From positions 62,001 to 126,000 of the forward strand of contig JAQGBZ010000044.1 in assembly GCA_034687125.1 (NCBI GenBank): a stretch of 64,000 nucleotides of DNA, in the 5' to 3' direction. The translations under genes were made by a program, and so were the position numbers. The notes beneath the pieces were generated by a model. That model saw only the letters and a list, made by a program, of their open reading frames with translations. It was not told the DNA's origin and ran no database searches. Shown here piece by piece: positions 39,202 to 48,545 of the stretch (its first letter is position 1; each line of letters begins with the position of its first letter). This stretch comes from Neelides folsomi (taxonomy: Eukaryota; Arthropoda; Collembola; Neelipleona; Neelidae).

Positions 39202-39660
39202 ATGGACCGATACGACTCAAGTGATTCTCATCTCGTTTTTGAAGGAATCAGGTAAGACAGTAGATATATTTATTAATCATTTATTCATATCGTATTTAAT
39301 TACTCCTTTTATAAACTTCGTTTGTATAAATACATACAGTATATATACTGTACTTATACATTATGTATATATTATAAGAATTATAAGGAATTATTAGATG
39401 AAAATTTACTTTATTTTGGTAGTGATGGAATCGACAACAAATTTGGTCTTGAGTCCATTTTTTACGGCATGGGATTTTTGGCCTATTTGATCACCGTGGC
39501 TCTGTTCTTTGACCTTTTTCTCACTTCGATCACGTCGCCGATTCTTTATTCAACCTTTGCTCCAGTCAGACGACGAAGGTCATTGGAAAACGATGAAAAA
39601 TTAGAAAAAATTCTCAAAATTGTCGAAGCCGCCGTTTCAATGTTTGAAATGAAGCAATAA
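39202..39660 (+). CDS. small transmembrane protein (cluster member D)
   Basis: Two exons (39202-39251 and 39423-39660, phase 2) encode 95 residues. There is no signal peptide on the ATG used, so a further 5' exon is possible. Exon 2 carries one hydrophobic segment (MGFLAYLITVALFFDLFL), a basic run (PVRRRRS) and the amphipathic helix LEKILKIVEAAVSMFEMKQ at the extreme C-terminus. The module resembles the membrane exons of members A, B, C and F. Function unknown. Confidence 0.62.
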
Positions 39661-39917
39661 ACATTTTTTAAATGTTAAATTCTCCAATTAATTATTTTTC
39701 CATCTTTTAATTAAGAATAATTTAATAGATCATTAACATTATTCTATTTACATTTTAATAACACTCATTGAGGAAATAAATTATGTGCAATTTGACTAAT
39801 TTGGAGAATAAAGGAATTTTGAACCCAAGTGTGGAATTATAAAGAGAGGTCATGTACCTATAATCTATAAAGATATAATATATCATGTATGTATCATACT
39901 ACATATATATATATATA
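39661..39917. other. short spacer before the 418-bp element
   Basis: It holds the 3' flank of cluster member D and an AT dinucleotide run at about 39903-39917. No gene is seen. Confidence 0.5.
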
Positions 39918-40335
39918 CCCCTTTTGCTCAAATTGAGGCCGGAGCTCAAAAGAAGGCCGGGAGTGAAGCCCGAGACTTTTAATGAAGGCCGGGTCATAAA
40001 TCATAAATTCATAATTTGCGAAAACTTTAAAAAGAAAACGCTTTGAGCACTTGAGATTTTAAAATTAAACCTTATTTAAAATGCCTACTCGTAGAAAACG
40101 AACAAGGAGAAAACGAAACTCTGATTTCAGCAAGCGAAGACGACCAAGCAGAAAAAGAGGATTCCGACAGTGAAAAAAATTTAATTTTCCATTTGAATGA
40201 AATTGTTTTTTTGTCACAACTTTTCATTTTTATTTAAAGGCCGGAGCTCAAATATTGGCCGGTGCTCAATTAGTGGCCGGGGGTCAAGGGCCTAATTTTT
40301 TATTGAGGCCCGGGCCTCAATTCGAGCAAAAGGGG
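39918..40335. mobile_element. 418-bp element with 23-bp terminal inverted repeats and GGCCGG repeats
   Basis: The two ends are 23-base inverted repeats with one mismatch (39918-39940 and 40313-40335; the left begins CCCCTTTTGCTCAAATTGAG). Just inside each end are three or more copies of a motif like GGCCGGAGCTCAA (for example GGCCGGAGCTCAA near 39939, GGCCGGGTCATAA near 39988, GGCCGGAGCTCAA near 40241, GGCCGGTGCTCAA near 40258). The middle encodes the arginine-rich frame at 40081-40173. Left flank is an AT run, so the target site may be TA. It does not match an element class I can name. Confidence 0.72.
40081..40173 (+). CDS. arginine/lysine-rich 30-codon frame inside the 418-bp element
   Basis: An ATG-to-TGA frame of 30 residues, about half of them Arg or Lys, begins MPTRRKRTRRKRN and ends RKRGFRQ. 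It sits centrally between the two repeat-bearing arms. Such composition is seen in protamines, in nucleic-acid-binding tails and in the basic N-termini of some small viral capsid or core proteins. No specific homology is claimed. It is too short for coding statistics and may be unexpressed. Confidence 0.35.
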   Translation: MPTRRKRTRRKRNSDFSKRRRPSRKRGFRQ

Positions 40336-40360
40336 CATATGTATCATCATATGTTTAAAC

Positions 40361-40370
40361 GCACCCTGTG
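40361..40370. repeat. half copy of the ACAGGGTG repeat end
   Basis: GCACCCTGTG just right of the 418-bp element matches the inverse of the family end. No partner is visible. Confidence 0.3.
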
Positions 40371-40456
40371 GATCCGGTGTAAAGATTATTAATAAATGTC
40401 CGTTACTCATTTTCAAGTTCAGGTCGTTTTCGTTTGGGGTGATTCATTTGTTCTCC

Positions 40457-41066
40457 ATGTGGAAGACGGAATTGGGAGGCTTTTTGGCCTTCTTCCTCGT
40501 TTCCAATCTCGTCTACGCCCAATTGCCGGAAATTCATCAAGCAGCCGGGGTTTCTTCATTACTTGGATATTAGTAAGATTGTAACAAATTAATTAATAAG
40601 TAATAATATTATTAAAATTAATTGTTGATTCCAATTAACAGACATTTTCAATACTTTTTTATAATTTAAAATAATTTTGATTGGCGTTTGGAATGTTTCA
40701 GTACATTCCTTGGGAGTTTCATTGCAATTCGGGAATTGTATTTTCTCGCTTCTCTCGTCGCCGTTTGTTTGGCTTCGTCCATCATTCTCGCCTTCTTCCA
40801 ACTCCCTTCCTTGTTCCTTCCAGTTCACCACATACAGAAAAGGGAAGCTCAGGATTTCACCCAAATTCTTAAAGGTCCTTAATTAAATAATGATGATTAA
40901 ATAATGACAATTAACTAATAATGATTAACTAATAATGAATTTAGGAGTTGAATGGCGTCCGGAGGTTGGATTCATGGACATCCCGTCCTTTCGATCCCTT
41001 CGCCCCATGAAGAAGAACACACCGGATTGGCCCTCTTTACGTCTTCCTCAATTCTCCCAGTTCTAA
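40457..41066 (+). CDS. small signal-peptide plus transmembrane protein (cluster member E)
   Basis: Three exons (40457-40572, 40702-40874, 40945-41066; phases 2 and 1) encode 136 residues. The leader is MWKTELGGFLAFFLVSNLVYA. Exon 2 carries a long hydrophobic stretch (LYFLASLVAVCLASSIILAF). Exon 3 gives a Pro-rich end (RPMKKNTPDWPSLRLPQFSQ) before TAA. Directly downstream a second frame (about 41089-41302) encodes another hydrophobic segment and an amphipathic helix, so the real C-terminus may lie further on. ATG chosen as the only one that makes a signal peptide and keeps phase. Confidence 0.7.
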
Positions 41067-41088
41067 GATTTCATTCCTTCACCTTCAG

Positions 41089-41302
41089 AGTTTTCATCAT
41101 CATGAGTTGGGCCTTGGCGTTGATGGCAATGCCGCTGCTTCGATTTGCCATCAGATATGGACGAGATGCGCCCAATATGCTCAAAACAACTATGGGAAAT
41201 ATTTCGCCCACAATGCCAAGGAAACTCGAGAATGAATTAAACCAAATTCACCAACTTGTGATTTCTGCGATTCACAATTCTTTATTTTCCAATTTAATTT
41301 AA
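41089..41302 (+). CDS. possible terminal exon: transmembrane plus amphipathic helix
   Basis: After a pyrimidine-rich AG (41087-41088) the frame reads VFIIMSWALALMAM, a Met/Pro linker and LENELNQIHQLVISAIHNSL, ending in TAA at 41302. This is the same membrane-plus-helix module as in cluster members A-F. It can join member E only through an apparent 29-base intron (41060-41088), through a weak donor near 40978, or it belongs to an alternative transcript. Exon 2 of member E cannot splice to it directly without a stop. Confidence 0.4.
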
Positions 41303-42216
41303 TTAAATATTAAATGCCGATAACATTTATATGATAAATCTACTACTTAAGTATTTTACATTCACGTAATAAATATACTACGACACCTTTATGTAAATTA
41401 TAATTATTTGTTAAATTTGAATAAAATCACCTTTTTGTTTTATTAAATATTGGTTTAAAATGTTTAAAAATGAGAGTTTTGACACTGAGGTTATTTAACT
41501 TATTTTTCAGATAGAATTTGGGATTAAATAGACGTTTGGATTAAACTTGACATTGTAAAAGTAACCTTGTTGTTTAGAAATTTATAATTCTTCAAATCAA
41601 CTTTCTAAACCAAATCATTTGAGACATGAAGTCGAAGTAGGGAAATGTAATGTGTCCTTATACGTATTGTGTGTATTTAATGTATTTAAAGACTGTAAAA
41701 AGGGTTAAAAAGGTTTTGTCCATTCGTGTATTGTAATTCAATGACTGCAGCTGAAGTTGGCGGTTAAATGGGCGAACAAATCCGTCGCTCTGTCGGGTTT
41801 ATTACGATCGGTGAAAGTTGACCACAATAACAAAGAAGAATATAAAAAACATTGCGGTTCGTTTTTTGTAATCCTCGCCAAGTTCAACTGTCTTAAATTC
41901 CCTTTCACATATCGTCAAGGAAAAGGTCGAGGATTAAAAAAGTGGGGCCAAAGAGAAACCCTTCCTGGAAATTCTTCCAAGGATTAAATGAAAAGTCTCC
42001 CTGGGAGACACCTGGACAATCCATTAAGGTCAAGTCCTTTTTCCAATCCAATCCATTTTACAATCCATTTACGAGGCGCCGGCGAGAAATTCCTGGTTAA
42101 AAAATTATTTTTGATCTCCATGATTTAAGTATTTAAGGACTGGGTTAGGTCAGGTCATTCTGCATTCACTTTCCAAACCCACAACAAATCACTCGGCTCC
42201 AGTAAATCGGTGAAAA
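41303..42216. other. spacer upstream of cluster member F
   Basis: No supported gene is seen. An open frame at 41757-41987 (+) is Lys/Asn-rich and featureless. The promoter of member F is near its right end. Confidence 0.5.
42130..42160 (+). promoter_or_regulatory. TATA-like box and initiator of cluster member F
   Basis: TATTTAAGG at 42130-42138 is followed after 25 bases by GTCATTC, an arthropod-like initiator. The ATG at 42217 is about 60 bases further. Confidence 0.45.
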
Positions 42217-42943
42217 ATGGAAAAAATTTTCTTTTTGGCTCTTTTTGGCCTTTTGATTCATTTGGCCACTTCCTCAGTTTTAAATACAAATGGTGCGATT
42301 AAAAACGCTCTGCCTGCCACTGACACCAAACAAACGGATTATTACACAAATCCCCAAAGTAGTGAGCACGTTTACAAATACAATAATGGTAAAAGTTTAA
42401 TTGCAATATGATTTATATTTAAAATTTTAATTCTATATTTAATAATTACTACAATATTTAAAAATTTAAATCCTACAATTTTAAACCCTTTATAATTAAG
42501 TCAATTTTATTATGGTTTTGGTTTTGAAAAATTAATAATTAATGAATTGATTTTAATTGGGATTTATTTGATTATTAGGATTTTCGACAGAGAACAATCA
42601 AGTGAGTTCGAGTCCTCAGAATCTCAATAGCGGAGCCGGCGGTTTCCCACTGTTCGGAGTTGCTGGAAATGCCGACATGAATCTTTCTGCATATTTTTCC
42701 CAAGCCTTTTGGTGGTTCGTGGGCGTCGTCGTCTCGATCAGCTTCCTTACTTGGATCCTCAGTTTCGTGTCGGGATTCGGCGGCTTCGGCGGTCTCGTCA
42801 AGAAATTGAAAGAAGGAGGAGCAACAGGGAAATCCATCGATTTCGATCGACTTACAAATCTCGTCTACGATGCCATTGACACTTATGGAACATGGACAGA
42901 AAAAGACATAAAAACAGGGCAAGTTGGAGCCAAGGGGAAATAA
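42217..42943 (+). CDS. small signal-peptide plus transmembrane protein (cluster member F)
   Basis: Two exons (42217-42388 and 42579-42943, phase 1) encode 178 residues. A signal peptide (MEKIFFLALFGLLIHLATS) is followed by an Asn/Thr/Ser-rich spacer. Exon 2 carries one hydrophobic segment (AFWWFVGVVVSISFLTWIL), a Gly/Phe stretch (FVSGFGGFGG) and the helix FDRLTNLVYDAIDTYGTW, nearly the same pattern as member C (LSAAVLDAVDKY). This pair is the best evidence that the cluster is one family. Function unknown. Confidence 0.8.
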
Positions 42944-43879
42944 ATCATTTTAATTAACCAATTAATAAATAATTTAATTATATGTACAAACTGTAGTCTC
43001 ATTTAGTGACAATAAAAAAGGAAACTCTCAACTTTAAATTCTCATTCATTCATAAATTAATAAAAATTCATGAAATCATAATCATAAATCTACTTGGAAG
43101 TCTTCACCATGTATTCGCCACTTTTTATGCTTTATCACTACATATAAATATAAGTATATAGAGTATATAATATATGTTATGTATTGACAAGTTGATGAAA
43201 GTCATTTTAATTAAAATTAAAGTTGTGGTGTTCTGGTCAATTTGGTTCTATAATTTAATCCCAGATGGAACGAATGGAGTGTAAGACAGGTGATTAATTG
43301 TGGGGAATAAAAAAGCCTTTCATTGTTGGAGATTGAGATTGAATATGGAGCAGAAGTGTGTAAGTGGGCAAAGAGGAAATTATTGGGTTGAGATGAGAAA
43401 GCGAATTTGGATCTCGGTCGGGAAATCTACACAAAATCAAAACATTAATCATTCACCTTTATAAGACACATTGACAGTTATTATTCAATAGATGATACAT
43501 CCTAAATAAATATGCACATAGTATATTATTTAAATATGTATGTATAGTATGTTAAATGTGTTAAATGTTAAATATTTGTAATAATGAAGGTATTTGAACT
43601 AGGATAATAATTAATTTAATTGTTTCCTAAGTGTGTCGTGGTGATTCCGGGCTCCGTCGAGAGACGTCTGGTCCAAATTGTTGTTAAGGCAAAGGGGGTG
43701 GTTGGAGATTTCCCCGGAAGGGCCGGGAAAAAATGGGCCAACTCAAATGACTCACAAACAACATGCAAAAATGTCTCCACTGGAGTTAAAAACAAATGTG
43801 GAAGAGATCAACATAATTAACTTGCAAAAACCTCATCGAATACAAAAAAACACTTGTCTTCATACTCAACATTTATATA

Positions 43880-43960
43880 TGCAGCCCATTTACTTTGTAG
43901 TGTTCTTTTTGAGATATTTAGAATGTTAAAAAAGAACACTACAAAATAAACGGGCTGTAT
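43880..43960. mobile_element. palindromic MITE-like element
   Basis: GCAGCCCATTTACTTTGTAG and TGTTCTTTTT pair with AAAAAAGAACAC and TACAAAATAAACGGGCTGTA across a loop of about 18 bases. Arms of about 30 bases with few mismatches form a strong foldback. Confidence 0.7.
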
Positions 43961-44442
43961 TATGTATAAGATATACCTAGTTAATTATATCGGGGGGTCA
44001 ATTGATAATGGGAATAATGACAGATTGTTAAAGAGAAACTTTCAGGGCTTGGGGCATCCGAAAAGTATAATTGGGAATTTAAAGATAAAGAGGAATTGAT
44101 ACATACTACTTAATATATTGTAGACGATATGATATATGGTATATGATATACTATATGTATCATATATTATACGTAGGTATGTATATGAACTTATGAATAT
44201 ATCCAATAGTGCATTGATTTTATTTGGGATGAGAGTTGGTATATTAATATAAGGGAGTATTAATTATTCCTCAGCTATTGTTTGTCTCTGTGCATAACGT
44301 TGCTGTCACGACCGCGACGACGTTGAGCTGACTGTCAATGAGGAATTTCCCTCTAGTTGAAATGAGGGTTGGTTATTAACGTAAATGGGCCAACCGACCC
44401 CTAAATGGACAATGCCAAATCATGAATGGAAGAAAGACATAC

Positions 44443-44450
44443 TTAAATAG
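44443..44450 (+). promoter_or_regulatory. TATA-like box before the 296-residue gene
   Basis: TTAAATAG lies 74 bases before the ATG at 44517. It is a degenerate TATA match. Confidence 0.35.
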
Positions 44451-44516
44451 AGAGATCTTCCACCGTCAAAGAAACCAAGACAAGGAACTGAACATTGTTC
44501 AGATCAGAGTGGGACG

Positions 44517-45407
44517 ATGAGAGTGGCGGTTCTCGTCCTCGCCTTCTTCTTCTCCTCCACCGCCGCTCCGGTCCTTTTCTCCATAAACCGACCCGGGAAG
44601 AGAGAAATCCTCCCCACCCGACCCGTCCGTCTAAGACCCTTCAAACCAAGAGGGTTCAGATTCAAACACCGGAAGAATCACATCGGAAGAAGAATTAAAG
44701 AAAATCCTTCGGTTCTTTCCGCATTGGAAAATTGTCTTCAAAACGCTTGGGTTCAATATGGGCCCAAACCGATTGAAAGAGCCGGCGGGGAATTCGTGTA
44801 CGCTTTTAATTCCTTCGACCCGCAGAGGAATTTCCAACCCATGGGATCGGAATGGGACAGCCATGTGAAAAAAGTGCCCAAGAGGGAGGTCATGACCCCA
44901 AGTGGATTTTCCCGTTTTCTTTCAAGATACATCGACTTTGAGTTGAAACACCAAGACACGGCGGAATCGATTAGGAAATTTATCTTCGGGTCGATTGTCG
45001 GATTCATGGTGGCTGGATGGGTAGGAATCGGAGCGTTGATTGGGGGCATTCCGGTCAAATTGCTCTTGGCGGCCGGGAGAAGGGCGAGACATGAAGATTC
45101 GATTAAGGAAAAATTGGCCCTCATTCTCGACAATGACTGGCTTTCTCGGTTGGAGTCGAAATTGAAGAAAGAAGACGAGGGGTGGATGAGGGACGCCGTC
45201 ACGTGTTGCATATTTCCGGGAAAAGGAAGTGAAGGAACGGCGGAATGCCAAATGATTCGATCCGTCAAACAAACACCGGTCAAATGTCTTTCTGACTTCC
45301 TTTACAAGTTGTCCTTCGGGGGTCAAAGTGATTTGAGGTCGGAGGAATTCCAATTGGAACAAAATGTCATCAATCATGTCACATCAGCAACGATGATTAA
45401 CCTCTGA
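44517..45407 (+). CDS. single-exon 296-residue signal-peptide plus transmembrane protein
   Basis: The intact frame has no intron. Residues 1-17 are a signal peptide (MRVAVLVLAFFFSSTAA). A very basic Arg/Lys/Pro stretch follows (about 24-62, for example RPVRLRPFKPRGFRFKHRK), with paired basic sites typical of processing. Cys73 lies in ALENCLQNAW. A Gly-rich hydrophobic segment spans about 155-185 (FGSIVGFMVAGWVGIGALIG). A charged helix and a second cysteine group follow: Cys230, Cys231, Cys244 and Cys257. I do not recognise a family. It ends the cluster of small secreted genes but is larger and has a different cysteine plan. Confidence 0.8.
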   Translation: MRVAVLVLAFFFSSTAAPVLFSINRPGKREILPTRPVRLRPFKPRGFRFKHRKNHIGRRIKENPSVLSALENCLQNAWVQYGPKPIERAGGEFVYAFNSFDPQRNFQPMGSEWDSHVKKVPKREVMTPSGFSRFLSRYIDFELKHQDTAESIRKFIFGSIVGFMVAGWVGIGALIGGIPVKLLLAAGRRARHEDSIKEKLALILDNDWLSRLESKLKKEDEGWMRDAVTCCIFPGKGSEGTAECQMIRSVKQTPVKCLSDFLYKLSFGGQSDLRSEEFQLEQNVINHVTSATMINL

Positions 45408-46379
45408 AGGTCAAATTTAAAATTTGTTCATTTATTTAAAGTTTGATTTTTATTTAAATTTTTATTTATTTAAAGTTGTCCTCCAAATTAAAATAAATGA
45501 CATCCTCAAAGCGGCAATGGAAAATTTATCTTTGTTTATTTGACCAACTTAAATATGAACGTCGTTTATTTGTGATTTTTAAAGTGGAAGAATGTTTTTT
45601 TAATTATTGTAATAATGAATATTTATATGTATGTTATATGTCTATGCATGTTATATGAAATGTGAGTGAAGTTCTAAATGTGTTTCTCTAGATGTAAGTG
45701 GATCTATGTGAATATTGTGAATGTGGGTCAAAGAATGTTTTTTACAAAGTGTCTAGTCACGAAGATGAATAATATTAATAATGTGCTATACTCAACATGA
45801 GGAGAATGACAATGGCATTTTTATTGAATTCATATGTCAACTTCCATTTATTTTTTTCAAAAACATGACAGAATTTTAATTGGAATTTAAAATTAAATTT
45901 AGATTAAAAAATTGAAAGGAAAAGGTAAAGAATGATGATAATAGAAATGGTTTTTTAGTAACTACATTCATAAACCTCATTTTAAACGAGAACTAGTTAA
46001 TTGAAAATTACAATTTAAATACCTTATAGGAATCATGCAACTAAATATTAACAATTCTCAATATTTGAAATTATACAAATTGCTATAATTGATACACAGA
46101 TACTATAGGTATATAGTATCTAAATATAGTATTATAGAATGCATCAATTTACACATCAACGCTGTTTACCCCAAAATGGAATTTTAAAAATTGAATGTAG
46201 GTGGATATATTGGTTTAAAATATATTACACAATATTTGTTAATATTTATTTATATGTGATCTTTCCACATTACACCTTTGTGTACACGTTTTTTCCTCCC
46301 AATTTAAAGGAAGATATAAACGGTGATGTTTTAATAATGAATAAAAAGTATTAAATATAAATAGCCCCATTATTTCCTA
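45408..46379. other. spacer, no gene seen
   Basis: The stretch is A/T-rich and holds the 3' flanks of the 296-residue gene and of AP-1 mu. The open frame at 46139-46354 (+) looks like chance. Confidence 0.55.
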
Positions 46380-48290
46380 TTAATTTGTTCGGAGTTGATA
46401 ATCTCCGTTTTGTGTGATGTATCGAACCCAAGGCAAAGCTTGGTAGCCGCTCTTTTCAATAATTTTCAAATAACGAACCTACAAATTCACAATTAAAATA
46501 ATAAAAATATAAGTCAATTGAATATAAATATGATATTTACAAATATTTACATATATTTGGTATATAATTTGTATATATTTTGTACCTGAATGCCTGAAGT
46601 TGTGAAATATGGTATTTCAAATTTGACATGAATCGGCGGTCGTCCTTCTGAATCTTCTCCTTCGACCGACGGAAGACCAAAATGAGCCCTCATGAGGAAT
46701 TCTTTCCCACCTGGGAATGATTTGATGGTCCAAATGATGGCTGCCTGTTCCGGTGCATATTTCACGCTCCCAATCCCCGTTTTGAATTTCGGCGAGTCGG
46801 CGTCGCCCGGGACGGGAATCACAATCTCAACATTGTTGGCCGTCGACCTTCGTTTAAATTGACTCTTAGCCTTGACCATATATTCCACACGGGAATGGGC
46901 ATGGCGCTCGATGACAGACTCGATCCAAATTAAAGGCTTAACCTAAATATTCATTTAGTAAAAAATTGAATCTTAATTTAATGAGAGAGGAATTTTATTG
47001 ATTTAATAATAGTCCAATAATTACATGTGTATTGAGGCGATAAGACATGAGCTCAAACTCTCCATCAGGTGGAATGAACGAAATCGTCCGATCAACTTCA
47101 AACCTAATTTAATTATTAAAATTAATTAATTACAATATTTGGTATTAAGATTAATTAATCTTAAAGGCCAATTAAAATTTTACCTTGAAAGTCTAACACA
47201 TTGATGAAACTTAACATCTTCCAATTCCACAGATTTTGACTTTCCTCTCCCGGTGGACTCAAACAGGACTTTGTCGTTGAGACCGAGACGAAGTTCAGGC
47301 ATTCCAGACAAATAAACCCTCATTTTGATTGCTCCAACAATTTCACTTCTTAAAATGTGACCGTTTGCATTGGCCTGAATTTAATCAACAATTTAATTAA
47401 TGTTAACATATAAATTGAAAAGCATAAATTTGCCAGATTCATTTTATTTGACTATTGGAGAATTATATCAATTAATATGTTAAATAATTGAACTCACGAG
47501 AAGATTGACGGATTCAATTACATCGAGAAATACTTCGTTTTTCCTATATTTGATCCCTTCTGATCTCCATGAAACGGCATTTGTGACAGCCATGGGAGGT
47601 CGAGGAGCAATTTCTAATTTATGACCCTCTTGGGTGATGAACCTGGAAATTAAACCGTAGATTAAAATAAGATCAATCAAAACATTAATTGACTCACTCT
47701 TGAAGTATCTTTGAGTCTGTTGTCTGAGGGTAACCAAAATCAAGGAGCTCGTCGAGTAATTCATAAATGATCACAAAATTGTCACGAATACTTTCTTCCT
47801 CAAGCTCTTTGAAATACTCCATCATAACCTACATTGAAATAAAGAAATTAAATAAAATGGACAATTAACTTAACCTTTGATCCCATCATGAAATTCAAAA
47901 TCCAATCCACAATAAAATTCTATCAAATGTTTTAAAATCTTTGTAAGGTTAATAATTTTGAATAAGTGACCTGGACGAGTTTGTGGAGGAATGCAAATAC
48001 GAGAGCGATGTTTGCATTCATCTTTGTGATGGAAACAATGTAAAGGTTATTGTGTTTGATGTAGGCAAAGGTTGCATCGGCCGTCTGAAGAATCGGAGTC
48101 ACATTTCCCTCTTCTTCTTTTTCCATCAGGAGGGGCATGAACTTCTCGACGACGCCCATGTCGATGTCGCCGCGGTAGTTGCGGGAAATGAGGACCTAGT
48201 AATAACAATTATATATTGGACAACAGACCGATGGCCTTTGACCCTCACCTTCCCTTTGACATCGAGGATGAAAATGGCCGAAGCTGACAT
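46380..48290 (-). CDS. AP-1mu: AP-1 complex subunit mu
   Basis: Eight minus-strand exons (48290-48249, 48195-47971, 47828-47698, 47642-47498, 47374-47184, 47103-47025, 46942-46586, 46478-46380) encode 422 residues, against 423 in vertebrate AP1M1. The N-terminal longin domain ([15 protein letters not shown], then [14 protein letters not shown]) spans about 1-140; the mu-homology domain spans about 165-422 ([55 protein letters not shown]). It is the medium chain of the clathrin adaptor at the trans-Golgi and endosomes and binds YxxPhi sorting signals through the C-terminal domain. The end [14 protein letters not shown] is the family's typical terminus. An in-frame upstream stretch reaches 48422 but lacks support; the family start decides Met at 48290. 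Confidence 0.97.
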
Positions 48291-48489
48291 CCCGGGTCGG
48301 AGCAAGTGGGAAATTCCACCAGCCGTGTGGGAGATTTGCCCTTGCACAACTGGAATGTGTGACAACGCGTAGTTTACCAAACACCTGCGCCAACTCACCA
48401 AAAACCAATCATCCATTCGCAATTAAATTTAATTAATTAAATTACAATGCACGACATCAGTTTTAATCAATTAAAATTCCAATGGTTAT

Positions 48490-48545
<56 letters not shown>

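Larger units (their letters stand above)
42944..44516. other. spacer with a palindromic element
   Basis: It holds the palindrome at 43880-43960 and a G/C-richer patch at 43620-43760 with an open frame (43620-43820, +) that has no ATG at its start and no recognisable motif. TTAAATAG at 44443-44450 is a possible core promoter for the next gene. Confidence 0.5.

Noticed and set aside
41757-41987. 76-codon plus-strand frame
   Set aside because: It has no leader, no splice partner and no motif; Lys-rich composition fits chance.
43620-43820. Plus-strand frame in a G/C-richer patch
   Set aside because: It starts at TTG rather than ATG, has no acceptor giving a sensible exon and no recognisable product.
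44631-45377. Three minus-strand frames of 77-176 codons
   Set aside because: They are antisense shadows of the 296-residue gene, which has a leader and a promoter-like box.
48291-48422. Upstream in-frame extension of AP-1 mu
   Set aside because: The added residues have no family counterpart; the conserved [10 protein letters not shown] start decides the ATG at 48290.
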